DNA from: an uncultured Chlorobiaceae bacterium
Lineage (GTDB): Bacteria > Bacteroidota > Chlorobiia > Chlorobiales > Chlorobiaceae
Assembly (NCBI GenBank): GCA_903843305.1
Contig: CAIMPI010000009.1
Location: forward strand, 48,571 to 112,570
Direction of reading: 5' to 3'
Length of the DNA stretch: 64,000 nucleotides
Position 1 is the first letter of the stretch. Each line of letters opens with the position of its first letter. The notes beneath the pieces were generated by a model. It did not search any database. It had not been told where the DNA came from and saw only the letters and a list, made by a program, of their open reading frames with translations. Of the stretch, positions 37,584-45,360 are shown piece after piece. A program made the position numbers and the translations under genes.

Positions 37584-38042
37584 TTACACCGCAATCTTAC
37601 GGGCAGGGCCACTTGCCTTGCTGCGGTCAAGATATTCGAATTGAGTGGTCTTGATTTTATAGATCACCGCACTACCGAGATCATTTGTGGCGATACGCTC
37701 CCTGAACCGGGGACTCTTGGCGGCGAGGCGTTCAAGAGCTTTTCCATAATCGGGTGAGCCGGGGCTGAGAGGCGCCGCATCACCGATGAGGAGGAGACTC
37801 GTCCACCGTTCCGGCACCTGGTTGTCATGCTGGAAATAGAACGATACCCGCCTGTTTTGCTTAATCTCCTGCACCTTGGCACTCTCCTTGCTTGTGGAAA
37901 AAAAGAGATCCTCCCCATCCGGCGCGAAACTCCCTATTGCACGTGATACCGGGGTCAGGTCGCTGCGCACATAGGTGAGCAGGGCATGTTTGGTATCGAG
38001 AATGTATTGCAGGATTTCACTCTGGTTCTCTGTGTTGCTCAT
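37584..38042 (-). CDS. FMN-binding split-barrel (pyridoxamine-phosphate-oxidase-like) protein
   Basis: A 152-residue protein started at the ATG at 38040-38042, which follows AAGGAG; an upstream in-frame ATG overlapping the radical SAM gene is less likely. The pattern HALLTYVRSDLTPVSRAIG, then DLFFSTSKESAKVQEIKQN, then VSFYFQHDNQVP fits the general-stress/PNPOx-like flavin barrel family. It follows a radical SAM-like gene by 19 bp and repeats the pairing seen at 29398-31148. Confidence 0.8.
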   Translation of the reverse strand: MSNTENQSEILQYILDTKHALLTYVRSDLTPVSRAIGSFAPDGEDLFFSTSKESAKVQEIKQNRRVSFYFQHDNQVPERWTSLLLIGDAAPLSPGSPDYGKALERLAAKSPRFRERIATNDLGSAVIYKIKTTQFEYLDRSKASGPARKIAV

Positions 38043-38061
38043 TGTTTTTTCTCCTTCTGGT

Positions 38062-39324
38062 TTATGTTTCTTCATAAATTATTTGCGGTTCATCTGCCAA
38101 AGCTGATTGCAGCACCTGCTGAGGCTCAGGGTATTGCCATGGTGTCAATATTCCGTTATCATCAAAATCTTCCTGCTCAATCTGATATATGGTTGTGGCA
38201 AGACCTGCCGAAGGACTCACATTATGCAGGTCTGAAAATGAAAAGCCATATCGCTTGTAAATGCTCGCTATCTTCTGCTGCAAGTCAAAGTGCCATGCGG
38301 TTTCCGGAGAACGATGTCCTTCAAGAACCGACCCGACGACCGCTCTCCATGTTGACGCCGAGCCAATAATTCCTTTTGATGCCTTGTACTCAATTCCCTC
38401 CAGAATCGAGTTTTTAGGTTCAATTCCGCCAACGATGTTCGATGCCACCCTTCCTTTTCCAAAAACATCTGCAGCATATTCCAACGCCTTTACCCAGTTA
38501 TCCCAACCACCACAGTGATTTCGTTTACCGGGGCAAATGGTGTTCCAGATATTTTTATCCCAGATTTCGATATTCATCCGAATACTGAAATAGCCTGCCT
38601 CTTTGTATTTGTCGATCACACTGAAATCAAGCGGAGCTCCAACCACCACTGTAGCTCTGAACTCCTTAAAACCGGTACGGTTCTGAATTTCATCGGCAAC
38701 ATCGAGGTAATAGTCAAGCTCTTTGCGTTCAAACAAAAAACCGCTGGTCAAATTGAGATGTTTGCCGACACCAGCTTCATACAGTGTTGAAAAAACTTCA
38801 CCTACCTGCTGTGGTGTTTTCAGGGTTGCGTTCCTGACGCTGTAATTGCAGAAGAAACAATCCTCGCCCTTCTCTTTCAGCACACACTCCTGACTGTAAT
38901 TAACATGCACCTGACCATCCTCGCGCACACTGGCGATGGTATGAAACGGTACTCCGTCTCGGGTTTTCAGGTCAAGCAATGGATGGCGGGTTCTGTTACG
39001 AAACTCAATCTCTCCAATCCTCGATTTATTTTTTCCATACTTATAAATAACAGGATTCCCCTCTTCAGCCTCCAATCCATAGATCGAATTATTTTGCTGA
39101 CGAAAACCGGTATCAAAGCCTGGGCCTTTTATTTTTCCACCTACAAAATTGAATGCCAAAGGAGAAGCCGGTGTAGCATTCAACAGTTCAGTGGCATGAG
39201 AAGCATTCAGTTTTCCGATCTCCCCAGCATCAACGCTGATACCTTGAATCGCAAGATCAAGTTGAAGTTCCAATTCATTATACAGCGACTCTTTCAGCGC
39301 TTTACGGTCTCCTGAATAAGCCAT
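38062..39324 (-). CDS. radical SAM-like protein with C-x8-C-x2-C motif
   Basis: A 420-residue protein with cysteines at 147, 156 and 159 (ECVLKEKGEDCFFC). Downstream elements include LTSGFLFERKELDYYLDVAD, NIEIWDKNIWNTICPGK and GRVASNIVGGIEP, matching the other island members of this family. AAAGGAG precedes the start region. First gene of unit B after leader B. Confidence 0.75.
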   Translation of the reverse strand: MAYSGDRKALKESLYNELELQLDLAIQGISVDAGEIGKLNASHATELLNATPASPLAFNFVGGKIKGPGFDTGFRQQNNSIYGLEAEEGNPVIYKYGKNKSRIGEIEFRNRTRHPLLDLKTRDGVPFHTIASVREDGQVHVNYSQECVLKEKGEDCFFCNYSVRNATLKTPQQVGEVFSTLYEAGVGKHLNLTSGFLFERKELDYYLDVADEIQNRTGFKEFRATVVVGAPLDFSVIDKYKEAGYFSIRMNIEIWDKNIWNTICPGKRNHCGGWDNWVKALEYAADVFGKGRVASNIVGGIEPKNSILEGIEYKASKGIIGSASTWRAVVGSVLEGHRSPETAWHFDLQQKIASIYKRYGFSFSDLHNVSPSAGLATTIYQIEQEDFDDNGILTPWQYPEPQQVLQSALADEPQIIYEET

Positions 39325-39371
39325 ACGACATATACTCCTTTAATGAATAAGCTGATGTAATTTGAAAATGC

Positions 39372-39414
39372 TAAAAAAGAAAAAGTCGATTCTTTGACAG
39401 CAAGAATCGACTTT
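39372..39414 (-). terminator. leader terminator hairpin B (attenuator candidate)
   Basis: On the transcribed strand a perfect 13-bp stem (39382-39394 with 39102+300, that is 39402-39414) closes a 7-nt loop GCTGTCA and is followed by a U-rich tract. Loop TGTCA can pair with TGACA upstream in the leader (39467-39471). A small ACTTG/CAAGT hairpin lies at 39422-39441. Confidence 0.85.
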
Positions 39415-39604
39415 CTTATGAACTTGTCGGTATAATCAAGTACTTTATTTAAAGGCGAAATATTGATGTCATCATATATCAGTCAGTAGCGACAGCAATA
39501 GAAAGCACATAACAGTTTACTATAACTCATAGCAAAAGCACTTGATTTTAACCAACAAAAAAAATAATCAAACTCTCTTTATTATTTCCTGACCTGATAA
39601 TATC

Positions 39605-39668
39605 AGTAATAAAAATTTCACTCGAAATCCCCTCCATAGGGGATATTGCATACCGCAAATAGACTATT
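39605..39668 (-). promoter_or_regulatory. promoter/operator box B
   Basis: AATCCC at 39626, GGGATATTGCATACC at 39640-39654 and GCAAATAGACTATTG (plus-strand reading), with TTATTACTG as candidate -10 on the minus strand. Drives unit B. 39325-39691 holds no gene. Confidence 0.75.
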
Positions 39669-39691
39669 GGGCACCTCTCTTATTATGCAAC

Positions 39692-40921
39692 TCAATCAAG
39701 GAATGGATATTTATATTGAGCAAGTCTGCTGCCTACAAATTCTCCTTTTTTAATCTGGAAAACCTGACCACTATGTGGGCCAGAAGCAGGACCGCTATAC
39801 ATTTGAAGTGTCGTAAATCCATAACGGATAAAAATATCGGTTGCCTTGTCGAGCAATGCCCAATGCCATGAAGCTTCAGGACTCCGATACCCTTCCAGTG
39901 GGGTCCCTTTTTCCGGATGAAATACGCTGAAATGGCAGACTATGCCTTTTGATGCGAGGTACTCAATACCTTCAAGAGTTGAATCCAAAGGCGCCAATCC
40001 ACCGACAATATTTGAGTGCACATTTCCTTTTCCGAAAATATCAACAGCGTACTCAAGAGAGTCAACCCAATGCTGCCAGCCAGAATTACGCTTCTCCTTG
40101 CCTGGGCAGATAGCTGCAAAAATATTTTTGTCCCATACCTCCATATTGTGAGAGATATTTTTAAACCCGGCCTCCTTGTATTTGTACAGTATTGAAAAAT
40201 CGACTGGGGCGCCAATAATTCCAACACCATAAAATGAGCTGTATCTCTCTCGTATGGCATCAGCAACATCAAGGTAGTATTCCAGCTCCCGGCGTTCAGG
40301 AACAAAGCCGCCGGTAAGACGGAAGAAGTTCCCCACTCCAGCCTGACGCGCAAGATGATATGCCTCAGCAACCAGTTTGGGCGATTTGATGAGTACTTTA
40401 TTCAAAACGCCATCTTTTGCCCGCTCGTTGATTGAGCAGAAGAGGCAATCTTCACCCCTGTCTTTCAGTGAACATTCGGAGCTGTAGGCCACACTGATTC
40501 CGCCCTCTTCACTGACATTTGCAATATGACGGAACTTTTCACCGCTACTGAGCAACTGTTCAGTGAGAGGATGAGTCGTTGGAAACGTCACAACGCCAAG
40601 ACGCTGGCCATCATCATACAGCACCACGTCATCACCTTCAACAACAAGCGAATATGGCGTATATCGGCTGTATCCACTTAAATACCGTGCAGTAAAGCCA
40701 TTGGGAAGGGTCAAGTTGGTGACTCCTTTCTGGCGATGGTATGAGGAACTCTGTTCAAACTTATCCTGAAACTTTCTTATCTCTTCAATATTATAATTGA
40801 TCCCTTTTTCGGTGAGCAACAATCCAAGCTTCGCTTCATCAAGAAGAACCTGCTTTGCCGCCTCTTTGTCGTGTGTCGCAAACAGCGTTGCTGTTGTGAG
40901 TTCCTGTTCCAGGATAGCCAT
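39692..40921 (-). CDS. radical SAM-like protein with C-x8-C-x2-C motif
   Basis: A 409-residue protein with cysteines at 150, 159 and 162 (ECSLKDRGEDCLFC), LTGGFVPERRELEYYLD, NMEVWDKNIFAAICPGKE and GNVHSNIVGGLAPLDST. It is the tandem duplicate of 40958-42181, similar over its full length. AAGGAG precedes the ATG. It is the second gene of unit A. Confidence 0.75.
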   Translation of the reverse strand: MAILEQELTTATLFATHDKEAAKQVLLDEAKLGLLLTEKGINYNIEEIRKFQDKFEQSSSYHRQKGVTNLTLPNGFTARYLSGYSRYTPYSLVVEGDDVVLYDDGQRLGVVTFPTTHPLTEQLLSSGEKFRHIANVSEEGGISVAYSSECSLKDRGEDCLFCSINERAKDGVLNKVLIKSPKLVAEAYHLARQAGVGNFFRLTGGFVPERRELEYYLDVADAIRERYSSFYGVGIIGAPVDFSILYKYKEAGFKNISHNMEVWDKNIFAAICPGKEKRNSGWQHWVDSLEYAVDIFGKGNVHSNIVGGLAPLDSTLEGIEYLASKGIVCHFSVFHPEKGTPLEGYRSPEASWHWALLDKATDIFIRYGFTTLQMYSGPASGPHSGQVFQIKKGEFVGSRLAQYKYPFLD

Positions 40922-40957
40922 AACGCGTTATCTCCTTGTGAGGTATTGATAAATTGT

Positions 40958-42181
40958 TTAATCCAGTGACGGAAATTTCCATGGAGCAAGATGCTCCCCT
41001 TCAAATTCACCAGCTTTTATCTGGAAAACCTGAGCGCTATGAGGGCCGGAAGCATTGCCACTATACATTTGCCGAGTTGTAAAACCGTAACGGATAAAAA
41101 TGTCAGTTGCTTTATCCAGCAACTGCCAATGCCATTCGGCTTCGGGACTCCGATACCCTTCGAGAGGTGTCCCTTTTTCAGGACGGAAGGCGCTGAAATG
41201 GCAAACCACCCCTTTTGTTGCGAGGTACTCAATGCCTTCAAGTGTCGATTCCAATGGCTCCAGCCCACCAACGATCGTCGAGTGAACATTTCCCCTTCCA
41301 AAGATATAAACAGAGTATTCAAGGGCATCAACCCAATGCTGCCAGCCACCATTCCGTTTTTCTTTTCCAGGGCACATCGCAGCAAAAATATTCTTGTCCC
41401 ATACTTCTATATTGATTGAGAGATTATCAAAACCGGCCTCCTTGTATTTTGAAAGAACAGAAAGATCGGCAGGTGCGCCAACGACGGCACAGCCATAAAA
41501 CGAGCTGTACTTCTCTTTAATGGCATCTGCAACATCAAGGTAATATTCAAGCTCCCGACGTTCAGGCACAAAACCGCCAGTAATACGAAAATGATTTGCG
41601 ACGCCTGCTTGACGAGCAATATCGTAGGCCTCGGCCACCTGTTTTGGCGACTTGAGAAGCACCTTGTTTGCGGCGCCATCTTTGGCGCGTTCATTAAATG
41701 CGCAATACAGGCAGTCCTCTCCCAAATCCTTCAGTGAACACTCATTGCTGTACATGACATGAAGACCACCCTGTGCACTGATATTGGTTATGTCTCGAAC
41801 TTTTTCACCAGTGCTGAGCAGCTTCTCTGAGACCGGGTTACCCTTGTTGAAGTTGATTTCTCCAATACGCGTACCATCATCATATAAAACCGGTCGAGCA
41901 TCTTCAACAACCAGTGAATAGGGAGTCCAGCGAGCAAAACGCCCCCTTGTACTGTAACCATGCGGCAATGAAAAGCCGGTTATTCCGCCTCCGCGATTAA
42001 ATCCCGATTTCAGTTCTATGGGGTCCAGAAATTTCTTTATCTCTTCAGCTTCGTATGAAATACCTTTTTCGGTAATGTTCAAACTCAATTTCGCTTCATC
42101 AAGAAGAACCTGCCTTACGTCATTCTTGCGGGATTGTGTAACAGGTAACCCGTTATATATTTCTTGGACTACAACAGTCAT
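40958..42181 (-). CDS. radical SAM-like protein with C-x8-C-x2-C motif
   Basis: A 407-residue protein with cysteines at 148, 157 and 160 (ECSLKDLGEDCLYC). Shares LDEAKL, TEKG, TGGFVPERRELEYYLDVADAI and the C-terminal QVFQIK segment with its tandem neighbour. No clear Shine-Dalgarno sequence is seen. First gene of unit A after leader A. The reaction is unknown. Confidence 0.75.
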   Translation of the reverse strand: MTVVVQEIYNGLPVTQSRKNDVRQVLLDEAKLSLNITEKGISYEAEEIKKFLDPIELKSGFNRGGGITGFSLPHGYSTRGRFARWTPYSLVVEDARPVLYDDGTRIGEINFNKGNPVSEKLLSTGEKVRDITNISAQGGLHVMYSNECSLKDLGEDCLYCAFNERAKDGAANKVLLKSPKQVAEAYDIARQAGVANHFRITGGFVPERRELEYYLDVADAIKEKYSSFYGCAVVGAPADLSVLSKYKEAGFDNLSINIEVWDKNIFAAMCPGKEKRNGGWQHWVDALEYSVYIFGRGNVHSTIVGGLEPLESTLEGIEYLATKGVVCHFSAFRPEKGTPLEGYRSPEAEWHWQLLDKATDIFIRYGFTTRQMYSGNASGPHSAQVFQIKAGEFEGEHLAPWKFPSLD

Positions 42182-42286
42182 AATATTTTTTCTTTGTTTT
42201 TAGGAGAGGCTTTAAGAGATCTTTGTTGAATAATAACAGCCGGATTTCTATCTTTATTTTTAGATTATCCAATTTTTATTGTAAAT

Positions 42287-42378
42287 AAAAAAAACGACTC
42301 TCCGGACAATAAGAATCGGATTCCTTATACTTATTTATATAATCAAGTATTATTCCGGAGCGAAAACTTTGATGTCTG
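42287..42378 (-). terminator. leader A: terminator hairpin with upstream pairing elements
   Basis: On the transcribed strand CGATTC (42318-42313) and GAGTCG (42300-42295) form a short stem followed by eight U. CTCCGGA (42360-42354) can pair with TCCGGAG (42306-42300), which covers the terminator loop and the first base of its 3' arm. An ATACTT/AAGTAT hairpin (42327-42350) lies between. The leader is about 125 nt from the predicted start site. Confidence 0.7.
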
Positions 42379-42417
42379 GATGCAAATTTATGCAACAAAA
42401 TTCATGGTATTAAAATC

Positions 42418-42480
42418 GATAATAAAATGAACTTTGTAAATCCCTATTTAACGGCATATTGCATACCATAAACAGGCTAT
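42418..42480 (-). promoter_or_regulatory. promoter/operator box A
   Basis: AATCCC at 42439, GGCATATTGCATACC at 42453-42467 and ATAAACAGGCTATTG (plus-strand reading), with TTATTATC (42425-42418) as candidate -10 on the minus strand. Drives unit A. 42182-42525 contains only this box and leader A. Confidence 0.75.
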
Positions 42481-42525
42481 TGATTGATGATTCAACTCAT
42501 CATCAATCAATAGCAAATAAATTAA

Positions 42526-43068
42526 ATTGGGTTTTCCGAACATTTTATTGAGTGGTTTACCGGATTGTTCAGCAGATATCCTGCCGCGTACACACAGGTT
42601 GATGAGTACATCCGGAAAATTATGCCTGATATCCAGGATATTCAGAATGAACGGACTGGAAAAGAGTCAAAGAATATGATTGTCCGGTTTGATGTTAACC
42701 ATGCATAGTTGGATGTGGAGTTTAATGAGTTGTCGGATGGAGAGAAATGCTTTTTTGTGTGTGCGCTGGTTGTTGCTGCAAACAAATGCTATGGGCTGCT
42801 TTTTTGCTTCTGGGATGAACCTGACAACTATCTCGTACTCTCTGATGTCGGTTTTTTTCTTCTCTCACTGCGGCAATCATTTCAGGAGAGTGGGCAGATT
42901 CTGATGACATCGCATAATCCCGAAGCCATAAGAAAGTTTTCCAATGAAAACACCTTTGTGCTCGACAGAAAAAGTCATCTGGAGCCAGCTCTCGTCAGGT
43001 TACTTTCCGAATTACCGATTCAAGGTGATCTTGTCGGAGCAATGATTCGTAGGGATGTTGAATTATGA
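42526..43068 (+). pseudogene. C-terminal fragment of an AAA/ABC-type ATPase with internal amber codon
   Basis: An open frame from 42526 reads through FIEWFTGLFSRYPAAYTQVD, is stopped by TAG at 42706-42708, and continues in the same frame with an ABC-like signature LSDGEKCFF, a Walker B FWDEPDNYL and a switch-like SHNPEAIRKF. The N-terminal half with Walker A is missing, and a single CAG-to-TAG change would explain the stop. It is probably a decayed RecF/OLD-like ATPase of a defence system. It marks the right border of the minus-strand island. Confidence 0.7.
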
Positions 43069-43144
43069 GCATAAACACTGCCCCGCCGAAAGGCGGGCAT
43101 CTCCCTCTTGCTCAAGAGTAAAGCCGGAATAAACTCCCTCTAAA

Positions 43145-44003
43145 CTACGGGACGAACACAAGGCGGAAGCCAACATTGCTGTTACGGTTGCCAGGTGTGT
43201 TGTTGTTGCGATAAGCCGACCGGCAGTTCTCGGCATTGTTGTTCCAGCTCCCGCCGCGAAGAACACGGCTCGAACCGGTTGCAGGGCCCTTCGGATCCAT
43301 GACTACCCCTTTAGACTTGCACTCCTTGTAATAGTCACCTTCGTACCAGTCACTGCACCACTCCCACACATTACCGTGCATGTTGAACAATCCAAACGCA
43401 TTGGGTTTCAGGCTATCAACAGCTACCGTCTTCTGCCGGTACTCCCCTTTTACATGGTTGTTATAGGGATAGTTACCATCATAATTGGCCTGCTCTGTTG
43501 TGAGGTTTTCACCCGTGCTGAATCGCCCACCACGAACAAGGAGGAAATTGCGAGTGGGTTCAGTTTCCTCTGTAACGGCTGAAACCTCTTCACGCGAAGG
43601 CGGAAACTCCTGCGGTGCAAGTATTGAGCTCACTGCCTTCTATACATTCACGAAAGTATGGGTTTGCAGCATCATTGTTCCATGCGGTGAGGTCAGCCGC
43701 CTGGATAAGGCTGAAGCCGAAGGGGGGATGAACCTTGTCAAGAAGAAGAGGCACCAGAATGTTGTTGCTTTTTGCATACATTGCCTCTTCAAGCACCCAG
43801 TCGGACTTTACGGAAGAGTGTGACCAGGCAACAATCACACATCGAGACTCACGCAATTTTGTTTCAAGAACGCTGTGCCATGTTTTGCCAATCGGAATAC
43901 GCCTGTCCCAGAAAACACTTCAGCCGGGAACGAGAAGTTCCTTGACAATCGGCCTTACCCTCGCCTCATCTTCACGGGCATAGCTCACAAAAATATCGGT
44001 CAT
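43145..44003 (-). pseudogene. broken TIR domain / formylglycine-generating-enzyme-type (SUMF1/EgtB-like) fusion
   Basis: From the ATG at 44001-44003 the frame gives a TIR domain start (MTDIFVSYAREDEARV), a TGA at the position of a Trp that normally precedes SVFWDRRIP, then more TIR sequence (VIVAWSHSSVKSDWVLEEA). A frame change near 43600-43633 leads to the FGE-type C-terminus: [37 protein letters not shown] and GFRLVFVP. The start of the FGE domain is missing. TIR-FGE proteins are known as multidomain signalling or defence proteins; this copy is dead by at least two lesions. Confidence 0.75.
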
Positions 44004-44272
44004 GACACGGTATAAACTTTTTTCAGGGTTGCAAAAACAGGGCGGCTGACCACCCCATGATCATAAAAAAATACTTTTGAAATGCCATTCCGGCCTCCGG
44101 TACTACAAGAACAAGAGAGATGGTGGTTTTTTTTGCTACCAATATGCCGTTCCTCCGGAGCTTGAATTCTTGATGCCATTTACCATGCACCTCGATAACA
44201 TGCAAAAACAACAATCAGATTTTCCCCAGATAGACCTCTTCACCATCGAGCATTCAATCGGCAACTCCTGTA

Positions 44273-44617
44273 TCAAGCTACGCTATAAACCAATAAAGTA
44301 TTCAGCTTATGCAGCACTTCATCAAGTGTTGCGGCCGGTAAACGGGAAATAAACTCAGCTTGCCGGATCTTCCAGTCAAGACTTTTTACCTGATCAGATA
44401 ACACTGCTCCGTTGATCTTCAAGCCTTCGGGGAGTAACACTTCAAACGGATACCCTTTAATCCGCGTGGTAATGGGGCAAAGAAGCGCTAAACCAACTCT
44501 GGAGTTGTATGCGACCGGGGATAGTACCAATGCAGGGCGACGTCCCGCCTGTTCATGACCTGCTTGTGGATTAAAGGCAATCCATACCATATCACCACGA
44601 TCTGGAGTATAAGCCAT
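44273..44617 (-). CDS. mazF: MazF-family mRNA interferase toxin
   Basis: A 114-residue PemK/MazF toxin from the ATG at 44615-44617 (MAYTPDRGDMVWI). The family cleaves mRNA at short motifs. Features are DRGDMVWIAFNPQ, RRPALVLSP, CPITTRIKGYPFEV and the DQVKSLDW segment carrying the conserved Asp/Lys. The antitoxin gene ends 4 bp upstream. Confidence 0.88.
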   Translation of the reverse strand: MAYTPDRGDMVWIAFNPQAGHEQAGRRPALVLSPVAYNSRVGLALLCPITTRIKGYPFEVLLPEGLKINGAVLSDQVKSLDWKIRQAEFISRLPAATLDEVLHKLNTLLVYSVA

Positions 44618-44621
44618 AAGA

Positions 44622-44864
44622 TCACCAGTTTTCGTTTCCGACAGCTTCACCTGTGTCGCATTCGCGATGCAGATTATCTTCAGTAACACCCGAAAGCAGG
44701 TGAGCGAGATCTTGTTTGATAGTGACTATTGGGCGAATAACGAGTTGTCCCTCTACCAAAGAGATATCTACATCCGAATCCTTTTCCAGTTTAGCCTCAA
44801 GTGCATAGCTCTTCGGTATTCTCAAGGCAAGGCTGTTGCCCCATTTCTGAACCTTTGTAAGCAT
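44622..44864 (-). CDS. mazE: MazE-family antitoxin
   Basis: An 80-residue AbrB/MazE-type swapped-hairpin DNA-binding protein: VQKWGNSLALRIPKSYA followed by an acidic segment and a C-terminal tail that would wrap the toxin. Adjacent to mazF in the same operon; it probably represses its own promoter. Confidence 0.88.
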   Translation of the reverse strand: MLTKVQKWGNSLALRIPKSYALEAKLEKDSDVDISLVEGQLVIRPIVTIKQDLAHLLSGVTEDNLHRECDTGEAVGNENW

Positions 44865-45003
44865 ACATATTTCCAGTTTTATTTATACAATGTAGATACG
44901 GTTTCCGGCAGGATAAAGCAAGGATATTGTTGACGGCGATGCAAAAGAGTATCGGGAAGGAGTAAAGCGTCAAGCCAGCTATGACATGCCGGAGCTTATT
45001 GCA

Positions 45004-45167
45004 GATACGCCCCTACGGAATTGCGGTAATTATTGAGAGGATGACAACCAGCATCACAGCAACAAACCCTTTGAGCATCCTGTCGGTCGCCTCGATACGC
45101 GCTTTGCGCTACTCGGTGACCTGAATTCGTACTGAAGCAGCATTATTCGTTGCAACCCTCAAAAAAA
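45004..45167. repeat. dispersed repeat X, copy 1
   Basis: About 165 bp that recur at 47361-47526 with few differences and, in shorter form, at 52172-52290. Contains the small inverted repeat CGATACGCGCTTTGCGCTAC. No gene is seen in 44865-45360. Confidence 0.8.
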
Positions 45168-45222
45168 TCAGACTGCCCAAGGCGGGCTCTCTCTGTTGGC
45201 ACGCCGTTGCGCAAAATTTTGG

Positions 45223-45280
45223 TATACGGCACTAAGTCCCCGGTCGCTGAGTAGGCCGAAGGCCGTATCGAAGCGACGGA
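45223..45280. repeat. REP-like repeat Y, copy 1
   Basis: Core CTGAGTAGGCCGAAGGCC can form a hairpin (GGCC/GGCC). Recurs at 47260-47330 and, degenerate, at 52334-52380. Flanked by repeat X. Confidence 0.8.
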
Positions 45281-45360
45281 ATTCGAGGACACGATTGAAG
45301 GTGCGTATGGCAAGTGCGCCCCTGCACCAAAACACGCAGGAATGAGCTGCCAACTGAACT

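Noticed and set aside
9086..42378. CRISPR-like spaced repeats
   Set aside because: The similar hairpins are single copies many kilobases apart, each in front of an operon; no array or cas gene is present.
44023..44272. Small frames on both strands between the TIR-FGE pseudogene and mazF
   Set aside because: No recognisable family or ribosome binding site; may be debris of an older gene.
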